Source of the DNA: JAUPTX01 sp964550665
Lineage (GTDB): Bacteria > Patescibacteriota > Minisyncoccia > Phycocordibacterales > CSBR16-119
DNA length: 23,612 bases
Assembly (NCBI GenBank): GCA_964550665.1
Contig: CAZJZW010000011.1
Location: 1-23,612, forward strand
Reading direction: 5' to 3'
Shown here: one piece after another, positions 7,147-15,033 of the stretch
Position numbering within the stretch: the stretch's first letter is position 1
Layout: the number at the start of each line of letters is the position of its first letter
Notes under the pieces: model-generated
Told to the model about the DNA's origin: nothing
What the model saw: the letters and a program-made list of their open reading frames with translations, nothing else
Databases searched by the model: none
Made by a program: the position numbers and the translations under genes

Positions 7147-7953
7147 ATGAAAAAGATCACAGGAGTCTTTGCTTTCTTTTTCGTATTCTCGCCAGCTTTC
7201 TGTCAGGAGGTTTTGAATATGAGAACTGACTTCATTCCAAATGAAGTCGATAGCAACAACGTTTACGTATATTTCAGTTTGTCGTACGTTATACCGAAGG
7301 CAAAAGAAGAAACAACGTTCCAGAAGTCTATCCAAAGAGAAGACACACAAAAAGGGAATCGTTTGATGAAGGCTGAGATGGAAATGGTTTTGTTTCCATT
7401 CGTCAAATACGAAAATGAATTTCATCCACATGCCTTTGTCCGGCTGGATGCATTACCCTCCTCAGGATATCTCTCATCTCGATTCGGCATAGGTCTTTCA
7501 AGCAAGACCCTTAACTCGAGTGCTGGTTTTTTTCACGGGAACTACCATCGTCGTGTTCCGTACGAAGCAAACTTCATCACGAGGCGTAAGAGATCCTTTG
7601 AAAACTACAATCTGTCTGGTTTTTATCTACAGTCTTCGAGCTTGTATGCCAACTTTCATTTCTCCATGGCTTTTGAAAATACCCATATCTTCACTTCAAC
7701 ACGTCTTGGAGGAAGGTTGGGTGAGATACTCAAACTTGGCGAAGTGAATTCTCGTCTTCGAACCGCTGAAGTCGTGATGAATTACGAAAGTCTTACTGGA
7801 ATCGGCTTTGGTTTGTCTGCTTCACCTTTTCATCGAGCTCGCTTGGAAGTTCTTCGGGTTAAGCCCGACCAACAAGATGTTAATGAGCAGATGAGAATCC
7901 AGAATAAACTTAGTTCTGGATATCAGATAAGCATTTCTTATTTCGTGGATTAG
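7147..7953 (+). CDS. Hypothetical secreted protein, possibly beta-barrel-like
   Basis: I do not recognise this 268-residue protein. Residues 1-20 form a signal peptide (MKKITGVFAFFFVFSPAFCQ). The rest is rich in alternating polar and aromatic strands, for example NFHFSMAFENTHIF and GIGFGLSASPF, and ends SGYQISISYFVD. That pattern would fit an outer-membrane barrel, but only loosely. Two hand-counted rows give 25/60 GC each, between the T9SS gene and the host. Its leader shares GCACCTTA 20-21 nt before ATG with the gene at 6107, and both proteins begin with a similar short stretch. This suggests the two genes have a common source. It has its own promoter and terminator. An unidentified export system for both is possible but unsupported. 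Confidence 0.7.
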   Translation: MKKITGVFAFFFVFSPAFCQEVLNMRTDFIPNEVDSNNVYVYFSLSYVIPKAKEETTFQKSIQREDTQKGNRLMKAEMEMVLFPFVKYENEFHPHAFVRLDALPSSGYLSSRFGIGLSSKTLNSSAGFFHGNYHRRVPYEANFITRRKRSFENYNLSGFYLQSSSLYANFHFSMAFENTHIFTSTRLGGRLGEILKLGEVNSRLRTAEVVMNYESLTGIGFGLSASPFHRARLEVLRVKPDQQDVNEQMRIQNKLSSGYQISISYFVD

Positions 7954-7959
7954 AATTTT

Positions 7960-7986
7960 GACCAGGGAGAAATCCCTGGTCTTTTT
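7960..7986 (+). terminator. Intrinsic terminator after the 7147 gene
   Basis: GACCAGGGA pairs with TCCCTGGTC around a GAAA loop (7960-7981), followed by five T. The T-run overlaps the stop codon of the convergent cohesin gene at 7985. Confidence 0.9.
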
Positions 7987-9502
7987 ATAACTCAAGCTGT
8001 CTTCTTATTTTTCGTATTGTAAGAGCTCTTGTTATGAGGATAATGATTACAACTAGAAGTACTCCAATAGCGACAGCTATCTCAACACCAAGAGAAGAGA
8101 TTATGGAGTCAAAAGGTAGGAAAGAGCTACTTGTTACTTTTATTTCTACTGGTACAGACCACTGACTTTGTGCACCTCGAGCGTCGGACACTCGGAAGGA
8201 TACGAAGACGATTCCTTTCTTTAAGTCTTTTTGTTCGAATGTGAATTTACCGCTTGCACTTTGAAACTCTTCTTTTACTAGGAAGTTATTTCTCTTACTT
8301 GTAACTCTAGCCTCGACATTTCCGTTCGGTATTGTTTCTCCTTTAATTTTTAGCACTTCACCCGCCTTTATTTCTGCTGGATAGTCTGTTACCTCTGGAA
8401 CCTCTAGTGCTTCAACAACCAAATTTAAGAATGATTCATTTTTATTTCCAGCTCTATCATATACAGTAATTACAAGTTCATGTTCACCTGGCTCGATAGT
8501 CTCAAGTCGAAGTTCTCCCGAAGCAAGTTTCTCATACTCCAGCACCTCTCCGTTCATAGAAAGTTCAAAGTTTTTAACGCAAGATATTTTATCAGTGATT
8601 TTCAGATCGATGATAGGTTTTGGATCTGTTAGGTCAGCCCGCTTTATTTCCCTCGCTTCAATGGTCGGTGGAGTATGGTCTATTTTTATTTTAAAGTGTT
8701 CTGTTTTGCTCCAACCAGAATTGTTTTGAAGTGATAAGTGGAAATACCAAACACCGTCATCTAGATTTTCATATCTTTTTTCAACGATAGCTGGGCTATG
8801 AATAATATCTGGCTCACTGTCCGGTATTCTATCAAAAGCTATTTTGCTTGCTAGAGTATCTTTCTCTATATCCCAAGAAAATGCCGCTGTGTTTTCTCTT
8901 CGCCAAACAACCCCAGGATGAGTACTTGATGTTATAATAGAATCAGGTTCACAAACTTCTTCTGTTGGAACAACTTCTTCTAAAGGTTTTAGTTCTTCAA
9001 GATCAATCACCTCTGTTTCTTTTACCTCGGCCTCTTTAATTGTAAAAGCTGCGTCAGTAACCGATGTTAAAATATTTGTTCCAATACCATCGTTTGCCAG
9101 AATTGAAGAAGAGACTACTTTAACATTTGCAAGTCCTACAGTCTTACCTTTGAATGTTACTGTAATTATTCTTCCAGACGCTCCTTTATATCCAGGAGTT
9201 AATGCTACTCCTTCAAATTTTATTTCTCCAGTGGTGTTTGAAAAACTTGGTTCTTGTGCCCAGAAATCAATAATTGATCCAGTTTTAGAAATAGAGACAA
9301 CTTGTAGTTTGTCTTTTGGAAAAGTTATTGTGGCTGAAGCAGCGTTCATCGCTTGGTCAGGACTCCCGACATTAATATTTACAGAAAAGTTTGTATTTTG
9401 GTTATATGAGCCAGTGGAAGGGGAAAGATTAACGGTTGCAGCAAAAAGCGTGCCCGGTGACATGAGAACGATAAGTAATAAAATCAGTATTCCTTTTTTC
9501 AT
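7985..9502 (-). CDS. Cohesin-like membrane-anchored surface protein
   Basis: The 505-residue protein is predicted to sit in the cytoplasmic membrane facing out. Order: signal peptide 1-21 (cleavage after LFA); cohesin-like beta domain about 23-155, with the usual strands and a late NDGIGT; an acidic Glu/Pro linker about 156-185; two or three Ig-like modules including DHTPPTIEAR and VYDRAGN; a final module ending near WSVPVEIKV; one transmembrane helix about 470-492; and a basic cytoplasmic tail (RKIRRQLEL). Cohesins bind dockerins, and a dockerin protein is encoded at 15033. A TTG start 11 codons upstream (9535) is possible, but ATG 9502 places the signal peptide at the N-terminus. It diverges from the surface operon starting at 9655. 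The cohesin assignment is by pattern, not by search. Confidence 0.8.
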   Translation of the reverse strand: MKKGILILLLIVLMSPGTLFAATVNLSPSTGSYNQNTNFSVNINVGSPDQAMNAASATITFPKDKLQVVSISKTGSIIDFWAQEPSFSNTTGEIKFEGVALTPGYKGASGRIITVTFKGKTVGLANVKVVSSSILANDGIGTNILTSVTDAAFTIKEAEVKETEVIDLEELKPLEEVVPTEEVCEPDSIITSSTHPGVVWRRENTAAFSWDIEKDTLASKIAFDRIPDSEPDIIHSPAIVEKRYENLDDGVWYFHLSLQNNSGWSKTEHFKIKIDHTPPTIEAREIKRADLTDPKPIIDLKITDKISCVKNFELSMNGEVLEYEKLASGELRLETIEPGEHELVITVYDRAGNKNESFLNLVVEALEVPEVTDYPAEIKAGEVLKIKGETIPNGNVEARVTSKRNNFLVKEEFQSASGKFTFEQKDLKKGIVFVSFRVSDARGAQSQWSVPVEIKVTSSSFLPFDSIISSLGVEIAVAIGVLLVVIIILITRALTIRKIRRQLEL

Positions 9503-9630
9503 ATTTAGAACGTTCAAATTTGTTTTCTTATACAATATAAACTACTATACATTTTCTCATGGATTGTATTGGTTTACAATCTTTAAAATAGAAAGGTGTT
9601 TAAAAGATTATTTTTATAAACTTCATATTT

Positions 9631-9639
9631 TGTTATACT
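9631..9639 (+). promoter_or_regulatory. Extended -10 promoter of the surface operon
   Basis: TGTTATACT (9631-9639) is an extended -10, with a weak TTTTTA 17 nt upstream. The start is predicted near 9646, leaving a leader of about 9 nt before ATG 9655. Confidence 0.5.
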
Positions 9640-9654
9640 GTACGTAGCATTTTT

Positions 9655-10440
9655 ATGATAGATCTAAATAAAAAATATTTAAACAAATACGGAGCTTTTT
9701 TGGCTGTCGTTCTGACTCTTTCGGTTTTTGTTTATCAATTACACGCTCAAGAAGTAGTTCCAACTTCTCCTGAACCCTCAGAAAACGAAACTGGGGTTAT
9801 TGATGAGGTCACGTCGACAACCACAGAAACAGGAGAAGGTGAGACAGAAAATCTTCCAGAAGAAGAGGAGGAAGAGCAGGGACTACTCGGAGAATTCATA
9901 GATTTTGTTGGAGATAATATTTTTAATTCTGGAGATCCTGAAACACAAGATTATCCAGCCACGGAGGAGCCTATCGTCGATTCTATTGTTTCTGAAGAAA
10001 TTATTGAAGAATCAATACCGCCACTAGAGGGTGAACTAAAACCAGCTCCTTTTTTTGAAAATAAAAATGCTTTATTAGTAAGAGGAGAAGTAGATGTTAA
10101 AAAAGAATCAATTGACTATACAGGTGGTTCATATGGGTGTTCAGTAACACCTTTTTCCGTAAACATCTCAAATACCTCCGTTATTGCAAAAGTTTATATC
10201 GAAAATATTAATCAGATAGGACAAGAAATAAAAAGTCTTGAGGTTGGGGAATTACCAGGAGGTTTTATGATTACATTTGCTAACAAGCAATTTTCTCAAA
10301 GAATTACTTCTAATAATACAGAATTCGATATTTCTTTAGAGAAAAATAAAAATTCTCAAAAAGGTTCCTTCACGGTTCCGATCATTTATTCCGTCGGAGA
10401 AACTGCTGTTATCTGTCAGGTTAATATTATTAATCGCTGA
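9655..10440 (+). CDS. Secreted protein with acidic linker, function unknown
   Basis: This 261-residue protein has a signal peptide (1-31, cleavage after QLHA). A long, very acidic low-complexity region follows (about 33-125, rich in Glu, Thr, Pro and Ser, with EEEEEE near 70-75). The C-terminal 120 residues are beta-rich and contain two cysteines (YGCSV and VICQV), which could pair. It has no C-terminal anchor, sortase motif or dockerin. It is the first gene of the plus-strand surface operon, and the 775-residue gene follows after 5 nt. I do not recognise the family. Its place suggests a partner or chaperone of the large surface protein, which is inference. Confidence 0.75.
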   Translation: MIDLNKKYLNKYGAFLAVVLTLSVFVYQLHAQEVVPTSPEPSENETGVIDEVTSTTTETGEGETENLPEEEEEEQGLLGEFIDFVGDNIFNSGDPETQDYPATEEPIVDSIVSEEIIEESIPPLEGELKPAPFFENKNALLVRGEVDVKKESIDYTGGSYGCSVTPFSVNISNTSVIAKVYIENINQIGQEIKSLEVGELPGGFMITFANKQFSQRITSNNTEFDISLEKNKNSQKGSFTVPIIYSVGETAVICQVNIINR

Positions 10441-10445
10441 TTCTA

Positions 10446-12773
10446 ATGAAAAAAAGTATTAAAAAAATATGTAGCGGTTTAATACTGATTGTTTTTTTAA
10501 TGTCATTTATTTTACCGACTCAAGAAGTAAAGGCTGCGAATGGATATAAAGTTCCTCACGTAGTGGGTTTTAACCCAAGTGCTCTTGCTGCAGGATATTA
10601 TACTGGTGGAGTAATGGCTAATGGTTCAGCGTCTGCAACCGAAGCTGATGTGCAATTTTATGTTACAAAGGCTGGTACTTTTTCAATGCTTTCTGCTAAT
10701 GTAACCGCTCAAAATGCAACGGGAGATTCAACATTAACTTTTCGTATAAATGGTGCTGATGGTAATAATACAATAACCTTCGCTTCTGGGGTTACAGGAC
10801 TTGTTCAAGATACCACTCACACAGATACCGTTGCAGTGGGGGACTTGATAAACTTTCAACTTTCGTATACTGCAGGAACAGCCACATTTTCATCTTGGAC
10901 AATTATGTTTGAGTCAGATGATGGTTCCACGATACAATTTTTAATGTCGGCAGGTGCTCCAGCTTCTTTTACTACAAACTCCACAACACGATATGTTTAT
11001 CCTGTCGGAGGTTTTGTAACAAATCTTACAACAGAAACTAACGTACAAAATATGTTACAGCATAATACTACCGCTTCTAATTTTGCGTGCTATGTTTCAG
11101 CAAACGCAAGAACAACTAATACCGTATTTAGAGTTCGTAAAAACACAGCTAATGGAAACGGAGTGGTTACATTCGGTTCAACCGCGTCAGGCTTAATAAG
11201 AGATACCTCAAATAGTGATTCTTTAGTAGCTGGGGATTTGATAAATTATTCCTTTGCAACATCAACTGGAGGAAATGGTATTACTATTAAAAATTGTCAA
11301 TTAACATTAACGTCAGACAACACAAGGGAAATAACTCACATGGGAGGGTCTGCCTTTACTCGTTCTTCAACCGCTTCTTCTATTTTCGGTCGTGTTATTG
11401 GATCACTAGGATTAAACTCTGGTACAGAGGCACAAAATCGAGTTTATTTAGGTGTTGATGGTGATGTGAGTAAATGGGCTATCTATGTCTCAGCGAATGC
11501 ATCTAATAGAAATATGGACATACATTTCCGAGTGACAGGAGCCGATGGAAATAATACAGTGACAAACACTTTAGCAACAACGGGTTGGTTGCAAGACACA
11601 ACTAACACAGATTCAATAACAAGTTCTGATTATATAGCCTTCCGTTCAATAGTAAACGCGGGAGGTGCTGGAACGGGAAACGTGACGTACAACGCAGTGA
11701 GTTTTTTAGTAACATTTACTCTAATCTCTCCAACATTTACTCAGTCCGCGTATAGATTATTTGCTAACACTAATACTACCGATGTCGGATCTGCTCTTGC
11801 TGTGCAGGATACAGGTGCAACACTTGCAACAGTAGGTGATGCATTTCGACTTCGTTTGCTTACTACTGTCAGTACTATTAGACTTGATTCAAGTGGAGAA
11901 AATTTTAAGTTACAATACGTAGACAAGGGTTCTGGAAGTTGCGCCTCACCTTCTGGTGGAACACCGTCATCATATACCGATGTCACAACAGGAACTTTGA
12001 TTTCATATAACGATAATGCCACACCAACAGATGATTCAGCGCTCACAGCGAATGCAAGTGATCCGACTAACGGTGGAAATACAATAGTGAACCAAACATA
12101 TGAAGAATTAAATAATTTTACTAACTCCCAGGGTCAGATTTTAACCGGACAAGAAGGTAAATGGGATTTTTCTCTAAAAGACAACAGTGCGACGGCTGGT
12201 GCGACATATTGTTTACGTGCCGTAAAATCCGATGGAACAGTCTTTGGAACATATACGGTATACCCAGAAATCTCTATACCTGGTGCTTCGCAATCAATAT
12301 CTTTTTCTATCTCGGATAACACCGTTGGTTTTGGTTCAGTTAGTTCAAGTCAAGGAAAGTATGCAACAGGAGATACCAACGGAAATACCTCAGAAACGGT
12401 CGCTCATACGTTTGATGTAAATACAAATGCAACAGGTGGTTACGTAGTAAAAATTCAAGGGGATACATTAAAAAATGGATCGCATTCAATCACTTCTTGT
12501 GGGGCGAGCTGTACACCCTCGACTGGAACTGAACAGTTCGGTCTTCGAGTAACAGCTTCGGGTGGAATTGGGGCCGTTTCTTCTCCTTATAATCACGCCT
12601 CAAATTATGCCTATGAAGGATCAGCAAGTGTTGCCGATGATATTGCCTCTGCTTCGTCAGGCGATGGTGTAACTACGACGTATTCTGTTAGATATTTGAC
12701 AAATGTTGCATCTACAACAGAAGCTGGAACTTATAGCGGTGCTTATACATACACAGTAACTCCTAGTTTTTAA
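10446..12773 (+). CDS. Large secreted surface protein with WxL-like C-terminal domain
   Basis: The 775-residue protein has a signal peptide (1-31, cleavage after VKA). Residues 50-430 contain three divergent repeats with the same skeleton: a FRxxGADGNNT-type strand, then GLVQDTT or GLIRDTS, then GDLINF. A separate module (about 430-610) begins FTQSAYRLFANTN and contains FKLQYVDKGSGSC. The last 160 residues start QSISFSISDNTVGFG and end AGTYSGAYTYTVTPSF. This layout resembles the WxL cell-wall-binding domain (GFG start, GGYVV centre, AGTYxxxxTYT end), but the tryptophans are missing. The same C-terminal domain is in the next gene, with a 32-nt identical DNA stretch. No membrane anchor is seen. 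A non-covalent surface role is inferred. Confidence 0.8.
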   Translation: MKKSIKKICSGLILIVFLMSFILPTQEVKAANGYKVPHVVGFNPSALAAGYYTGGVMANGSASATEADVQFYVTKAGTFSMLSANVTAQNATGDSTLTFRINGADGNNTITFASGVTGLVQDTTHTDTVAVGDLINFQLSYTAGTATFSSWTIMFESDDGSTIQFLMSAGAPASFTTNSTTRYVYPVGGFVTNLTTETNVQNMLQHNTTASNFACYVSANARTTNTVFRVRKNTANGNGVVTFGSTASGLIRDTSNSDSLVAGDLINYSFATSTGGNGITIKNCQLTLTSDNTREITHMGGSAFTRSSTASSIFGRVIGSLGLNSGTEAQNRVYLGVDGDVSKWAIYVSANASNRNMDIHFRVTGADGNNTVTNTLATTGWLQDTTNTDSITSSDYIAFRSIVNAGGAGTGNVTYNAVSFLVTFTLISPTFTQSAYRLFANTNTTDVGSALAVQDTGATLATVGDAFRLRLLTTVSTIRLDSSGENFKLQYVDKGSGSCASPSGGTPSSYTDVTTGTLISYNDNATPTDDSALTANASDPTNGGNTIVNQTYEELNNFTNSQGQILTGQEGKWDFSLKDNSATAGATYCLRAVKSDGTVFGTYTVYPEISIPGASQSISFSISDNTVGFGSVSSSQGKYATGDTNGNTSETVAHTFDVNTNATGGYVVKIQGDTLKNGSHSITSCGASCTPSTGTEQFGLRVTASGGIGAVSSPYNHASNYAYEGSASVADDIASASSGDGVTTTYSVRYLTNVASTTEAGTYSGAYTYTVTPSF
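12291..12322 (+). repeat. 32-nt exact repeat, copy 1
   Basis: Identical to 13435-13466 in the next gene. It encodes the start of the shared C-terminal domain (QSISFSISDN). Identity ends abruptly on both sides, while protein similarity continues. Confidence 0.85.
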
Positions 12774-12815
12774 TATTCCACAGGATATTCACACATTTGA
12801 TTATGCTTTTACAAA

Positions 12816-12821
12816 TATAAT
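12816..12821 (+). promoter_or_regulatory. Consensus -10 box upstream of the 12841 gene
   Basis: A perfect TATAAT with a predicted start near 12828, 13 nt before ATG 12841. The -35 is weak; TTGATT at 12797 is too close (13-nt spacer). No terminator separates it from the gene before, so read-through is also likely. Confidence 0.45.
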
Positions 12822-12840
12822 CATGTTAATATGTAGTCAT

Positions 12841-13929
12841 ATGAAATTTGTACATAATCTATTTTCCGTCATCCTTGTATTTGCCGTGATCTTTACTCCA
12901 ATTATTGTTGGTGTTAATAAAGCACGCGCTGCATCTCTTACGAGTCTTTCAAACTCGATGTCTTCTTTAAAGGCGAGTACCGCGTCTAATCATGAAATAA
13001 AATTCGTTACTCCGACGGGTGTTACTGCTGGTCAAACAATAATCCTTACATTTTCAGCAGATTTTACAAACGCCACAAATATCGCCTTTGGTGACGTAGA
13101 TTTTGCTATAGGAGACTCTAACAACTGTTCAACCGCAACTTTCACCGAGCAAACTTTAGCTGCTTCACCTTCTGGAGCTACATGGGGAGCTGATGGAGAT
13201 TCTACTACAACTGTTACTCTTACATCAGGAACAGGAACGGTTACAGCAAGTCGATGTGTTAGAATACGAATCGGTACAAATGCGGTTACCGGAGCAACTG
13301 GTACAAATCAAATATCAAACGGTGCAGCTGATGACGACGACACGATTTCTGTCTCTGGAACATTTGGCGATACAGGAACAATAACTGTTGATATTATTAC
13401 TGATGACCAAGTTTCTGTTTCCGCTACCGTCTCTCAATCAATATCTTTTTCTATCTCGGATAACACAATCGGTTTCGGCGCCCTTACAAGTTCGAACGCT
13501 CGTTTTGCCACAGGGGATACTACAGGTTCCGCCTCTGATTCTGCAGAAGCGCACAACTTACAAGTTGGTACAAATGCGGCAAGTGGATATACCGTAACGT
13601 ACAATGGTTCAACTCTTACATCAGGACTTAATACTATAAGTGTTGCAGCAATTACCGATGACGCAGATGGTACTGCTGGGAGCGAACAGTTTGCTATTGC
13701 TTCTTCTACAAGTGGGGACGCAACTATCGCAACGGGTTACGATCATAATGCCGTAGCGGGTAATAGAGATTGGACATTTGTTGCGACTACAACTACCACG
13801 CTTGCTTCTGAAACGGTACCAACCTCAACTGAAACATTAAGTATGTATTACCTTGCAAACATATCGGCTCTTACTGAAGCTGGTTCATATGCAACGGCAA
13901 TTACTTATAATGCTACAGCTAATTTTTAA
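12841..13929 (+). CDS. Secreted surface protein with WxL-like C-terminal domain
   Basis: The 362-residue protein has a signal peptide (1-30, cleavage near ARA). A beta-rich Ser/Thr domain (about 35-195) includes a conserved Cys pair (NNCSTATF, ASRCVRIRI). A C-terminal domain (198-362) shares its skeleton with the preceding gene: QSISFSISDNTIGFG, ASGYTVTYNG, LTEAGSYATAITYNATANF. Both proteins end in Phe. Translation could begin 6 codons earlier (12823), but ATG 12841 gives a cleaner signal peptide and follows a TATAAT. The DUF916-like gene starts 6 nt after its stop, the usual neighbour of WxL proteins in Gram-positive bacteria. It may be a second subunit of the same surface layer or fibre. 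Confidence 0.8.
   Translation: MKFVHNLFSVILVFAVIFTPIIVGVNKARAASLTSLSNSMSSLKASTASNHEIKFVTPTGVTAGQTIILTFSADFTNATNIAFGDVDFAIGDSNNCSTATFTEQTLAASPSGATWGADGDSTTTVTLTSGTGTVTASRCVRIRIGTNAVTGATGTNQISNGAADDDDTISVSGTFGDTGTITVDIITDDQVSVSATVSQSISFSISDNTIGFGALTSSNARFATGDTTGSASDSAEAHNLQVGTNAASGYTVTYNGSTLTSGLNTISVAAITDDADGTAGSEQFAIASSTSGDATIATGYDHNAVAGNRDWTFVATTTTTLASETVPTSTETLSMYYLANISALTEAGSYATAITYNATANF
13435..13466 (+). repeat. 32-nt exact repeat, copy 2
   Basis: Identical to 12291-12322. It marks the same domain boundary in the second WxL-like protein and is consistent with domain duplication or recombination between neighbouring surface genes. Confidence 0.85.
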
Positions 13930-13935
13930 AAATTC

Positions 13936-15033
13936 ATGACGGCTTCTCGGAGTAAATTACTGATAACGATCTTGTTGTTTATCGTTATTGGTATTTTGCC
14001 GGAATATGCAAAAGCGCTTACTATATCTCCCGCTCGATTTGAAATAGAAACAGACCCAGGTACACAAGTTAAGGGTGAAATAATCTTAACAAATGAACAA
14101 AGTGAGGTAAAAACTTTTTATTCTAGTTTTGAAAATTTTGAAGCCAATGGTGATACAGGTACACCAAACTTTGTTCCAGGAGATAGCGGGCTAGCTAGCT
14201 GGATCTCATCAGAGCCTTCAGTAACCCTTAACCCAGGAGAAGAAAAAACAATATTATTTACTATTAATGTTCCGGCGGGAGTCCCCCCGGGTGGTTATTT
14301 TGCTGCAGTTTTTTGGGGAACCTCACCCGTACAATCCTCATCAGGAGATATATCTGTCGGTGCTCGTATTGGAATGCTTGTGTTGCTTCGTGTTTCAGGA
14401 GACGTTATCGAAGACGGGGGAATATCAGAAATGGGAACAGAAAGTGGGGAAGTATTATTTTCTTCCCTTCCTATAAACCTAACGTATACATTTAACAATG
14501 CAGGAGGAGACCGATTAAATCCGAAGGGTACTATCGATATTAGAAATATTTTGGGTATGAAAGTGGAATCTCTAAATGCTAATGTTTCAGATGGTAATGT
14601 TCTTCCACAAAGCTCTCGTAAATATAAAATTGTCTGGGGTAACCCGTTAGATAAAAAAGGTTTTTTACAAAAAGCTTTTTATCAAGTAAAGCATTTTGCA
14701 TTTGGTCCATATAAAGTTACTGCCAACGTAACTTATGGAGTTAAAAATATTACAGACAAAGAATCTTTTACGATTTGGTTTTTACCGTGGCAACTCCTTA
14801 GTCTAGTATTGTTGCTCTTCTTGATTTCTTGGATTATTTTTGTTCGCATCGTCAAAGCAAGACGCAAACTTATTCGTCGACAAAGAGAGCTAGAGGCCAA
14901 GATTTTACAATTAGAAAGAATGGCAAAAAAACAATCAGGAAGTTCCAATCTTTCAAGTGAGAGTGATTTTGATAAAAAATTACCCACAAAAAAGTTGAGT
15001 GAAATAAGAAATTTTCATAAAATTAAAAAGTAA
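13936..15033 (+). CDS. DUF916-like (WxL-interacting) membrane protein
   Basis: The 365-residue protein has a signal peptide (1-27). Residues 28-135 form an immunoglobulin-like domain of the DUF916 kind: LTISPARFEIETDPGTQVKG, then SVTLNPGEEKTILFTINVPAG and PPGGYFAAVFW. A second beta domain follows (about 150-270), in the place where WxL-interacting proteins carry DUF3324. There is one transmembrane helix (about 282-305, FLPWQLLSLVLLLFLISWI) and a basic, coiled cytoplasmic tail (RRKLIRRQRELEAKILQLER). In Firmicutes such proteins sit next to WxL-domain genes and bind them at the surface; here the neighbours carry a WxL-like domain. Its stop overlaps the start of the dockerin gene by one base (TAATG), so the two are translated together. 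Confidence 0.82.
   Translation: MTASRSKLLITILLFIVIGILPEYAKALTISPARFEIETDPGTQVKGEIILTNEQSEVKTFYSSFENFEANGDTGTPNFVPGDSGLASWISSEPSVTLNPGEEKTILFTINVPAGVPPGGYFAAVFWGTSPVQSSSGDISVGARIGMLVLLRVSGDVIEDGGISEMGTESGEVLFSSLPINLTYTFNNAGGDRLNPKGTIDIRNILGMKVESLNANVSDGNVLPQSSRKYKIVWGNPLDKKGFLQKAFYQVKHFAFGPYKVTANVTYGVKNITDKESFTIWFLPWQLLSLVLLLFLISWIIFVRIVKARRKLIRRQRELEAKILQLERMAKKQSGSSNLSSESDFDKKLPTKKLSEIRNFHKIKK

Noticed and set aside
6014..7986. Island bounded by insertion repeats or an attachment site
   Set aside because: I looked for direct or inverted repeats at the two edges and found none beyond ordinary terminator stems.
9503..9535. TTG start for the 7985 cohesin gene
   Set aside because: It adds 11 polar residues before the signal peptide; ATG 9502 is the better start.
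9150..9647. 165-codon open frame on the plus strand, antisense to the cohesin gene and running into the 9655 promoter
   Set aside because: It starts at TTG inside a well-supported gene and its product has no coherent domain; a shadow.
12797..12821. TTGATT paired with TATAAT as a full promoter
   Set aside because: The spacer is only 13 nt; only the -10 box is credible.
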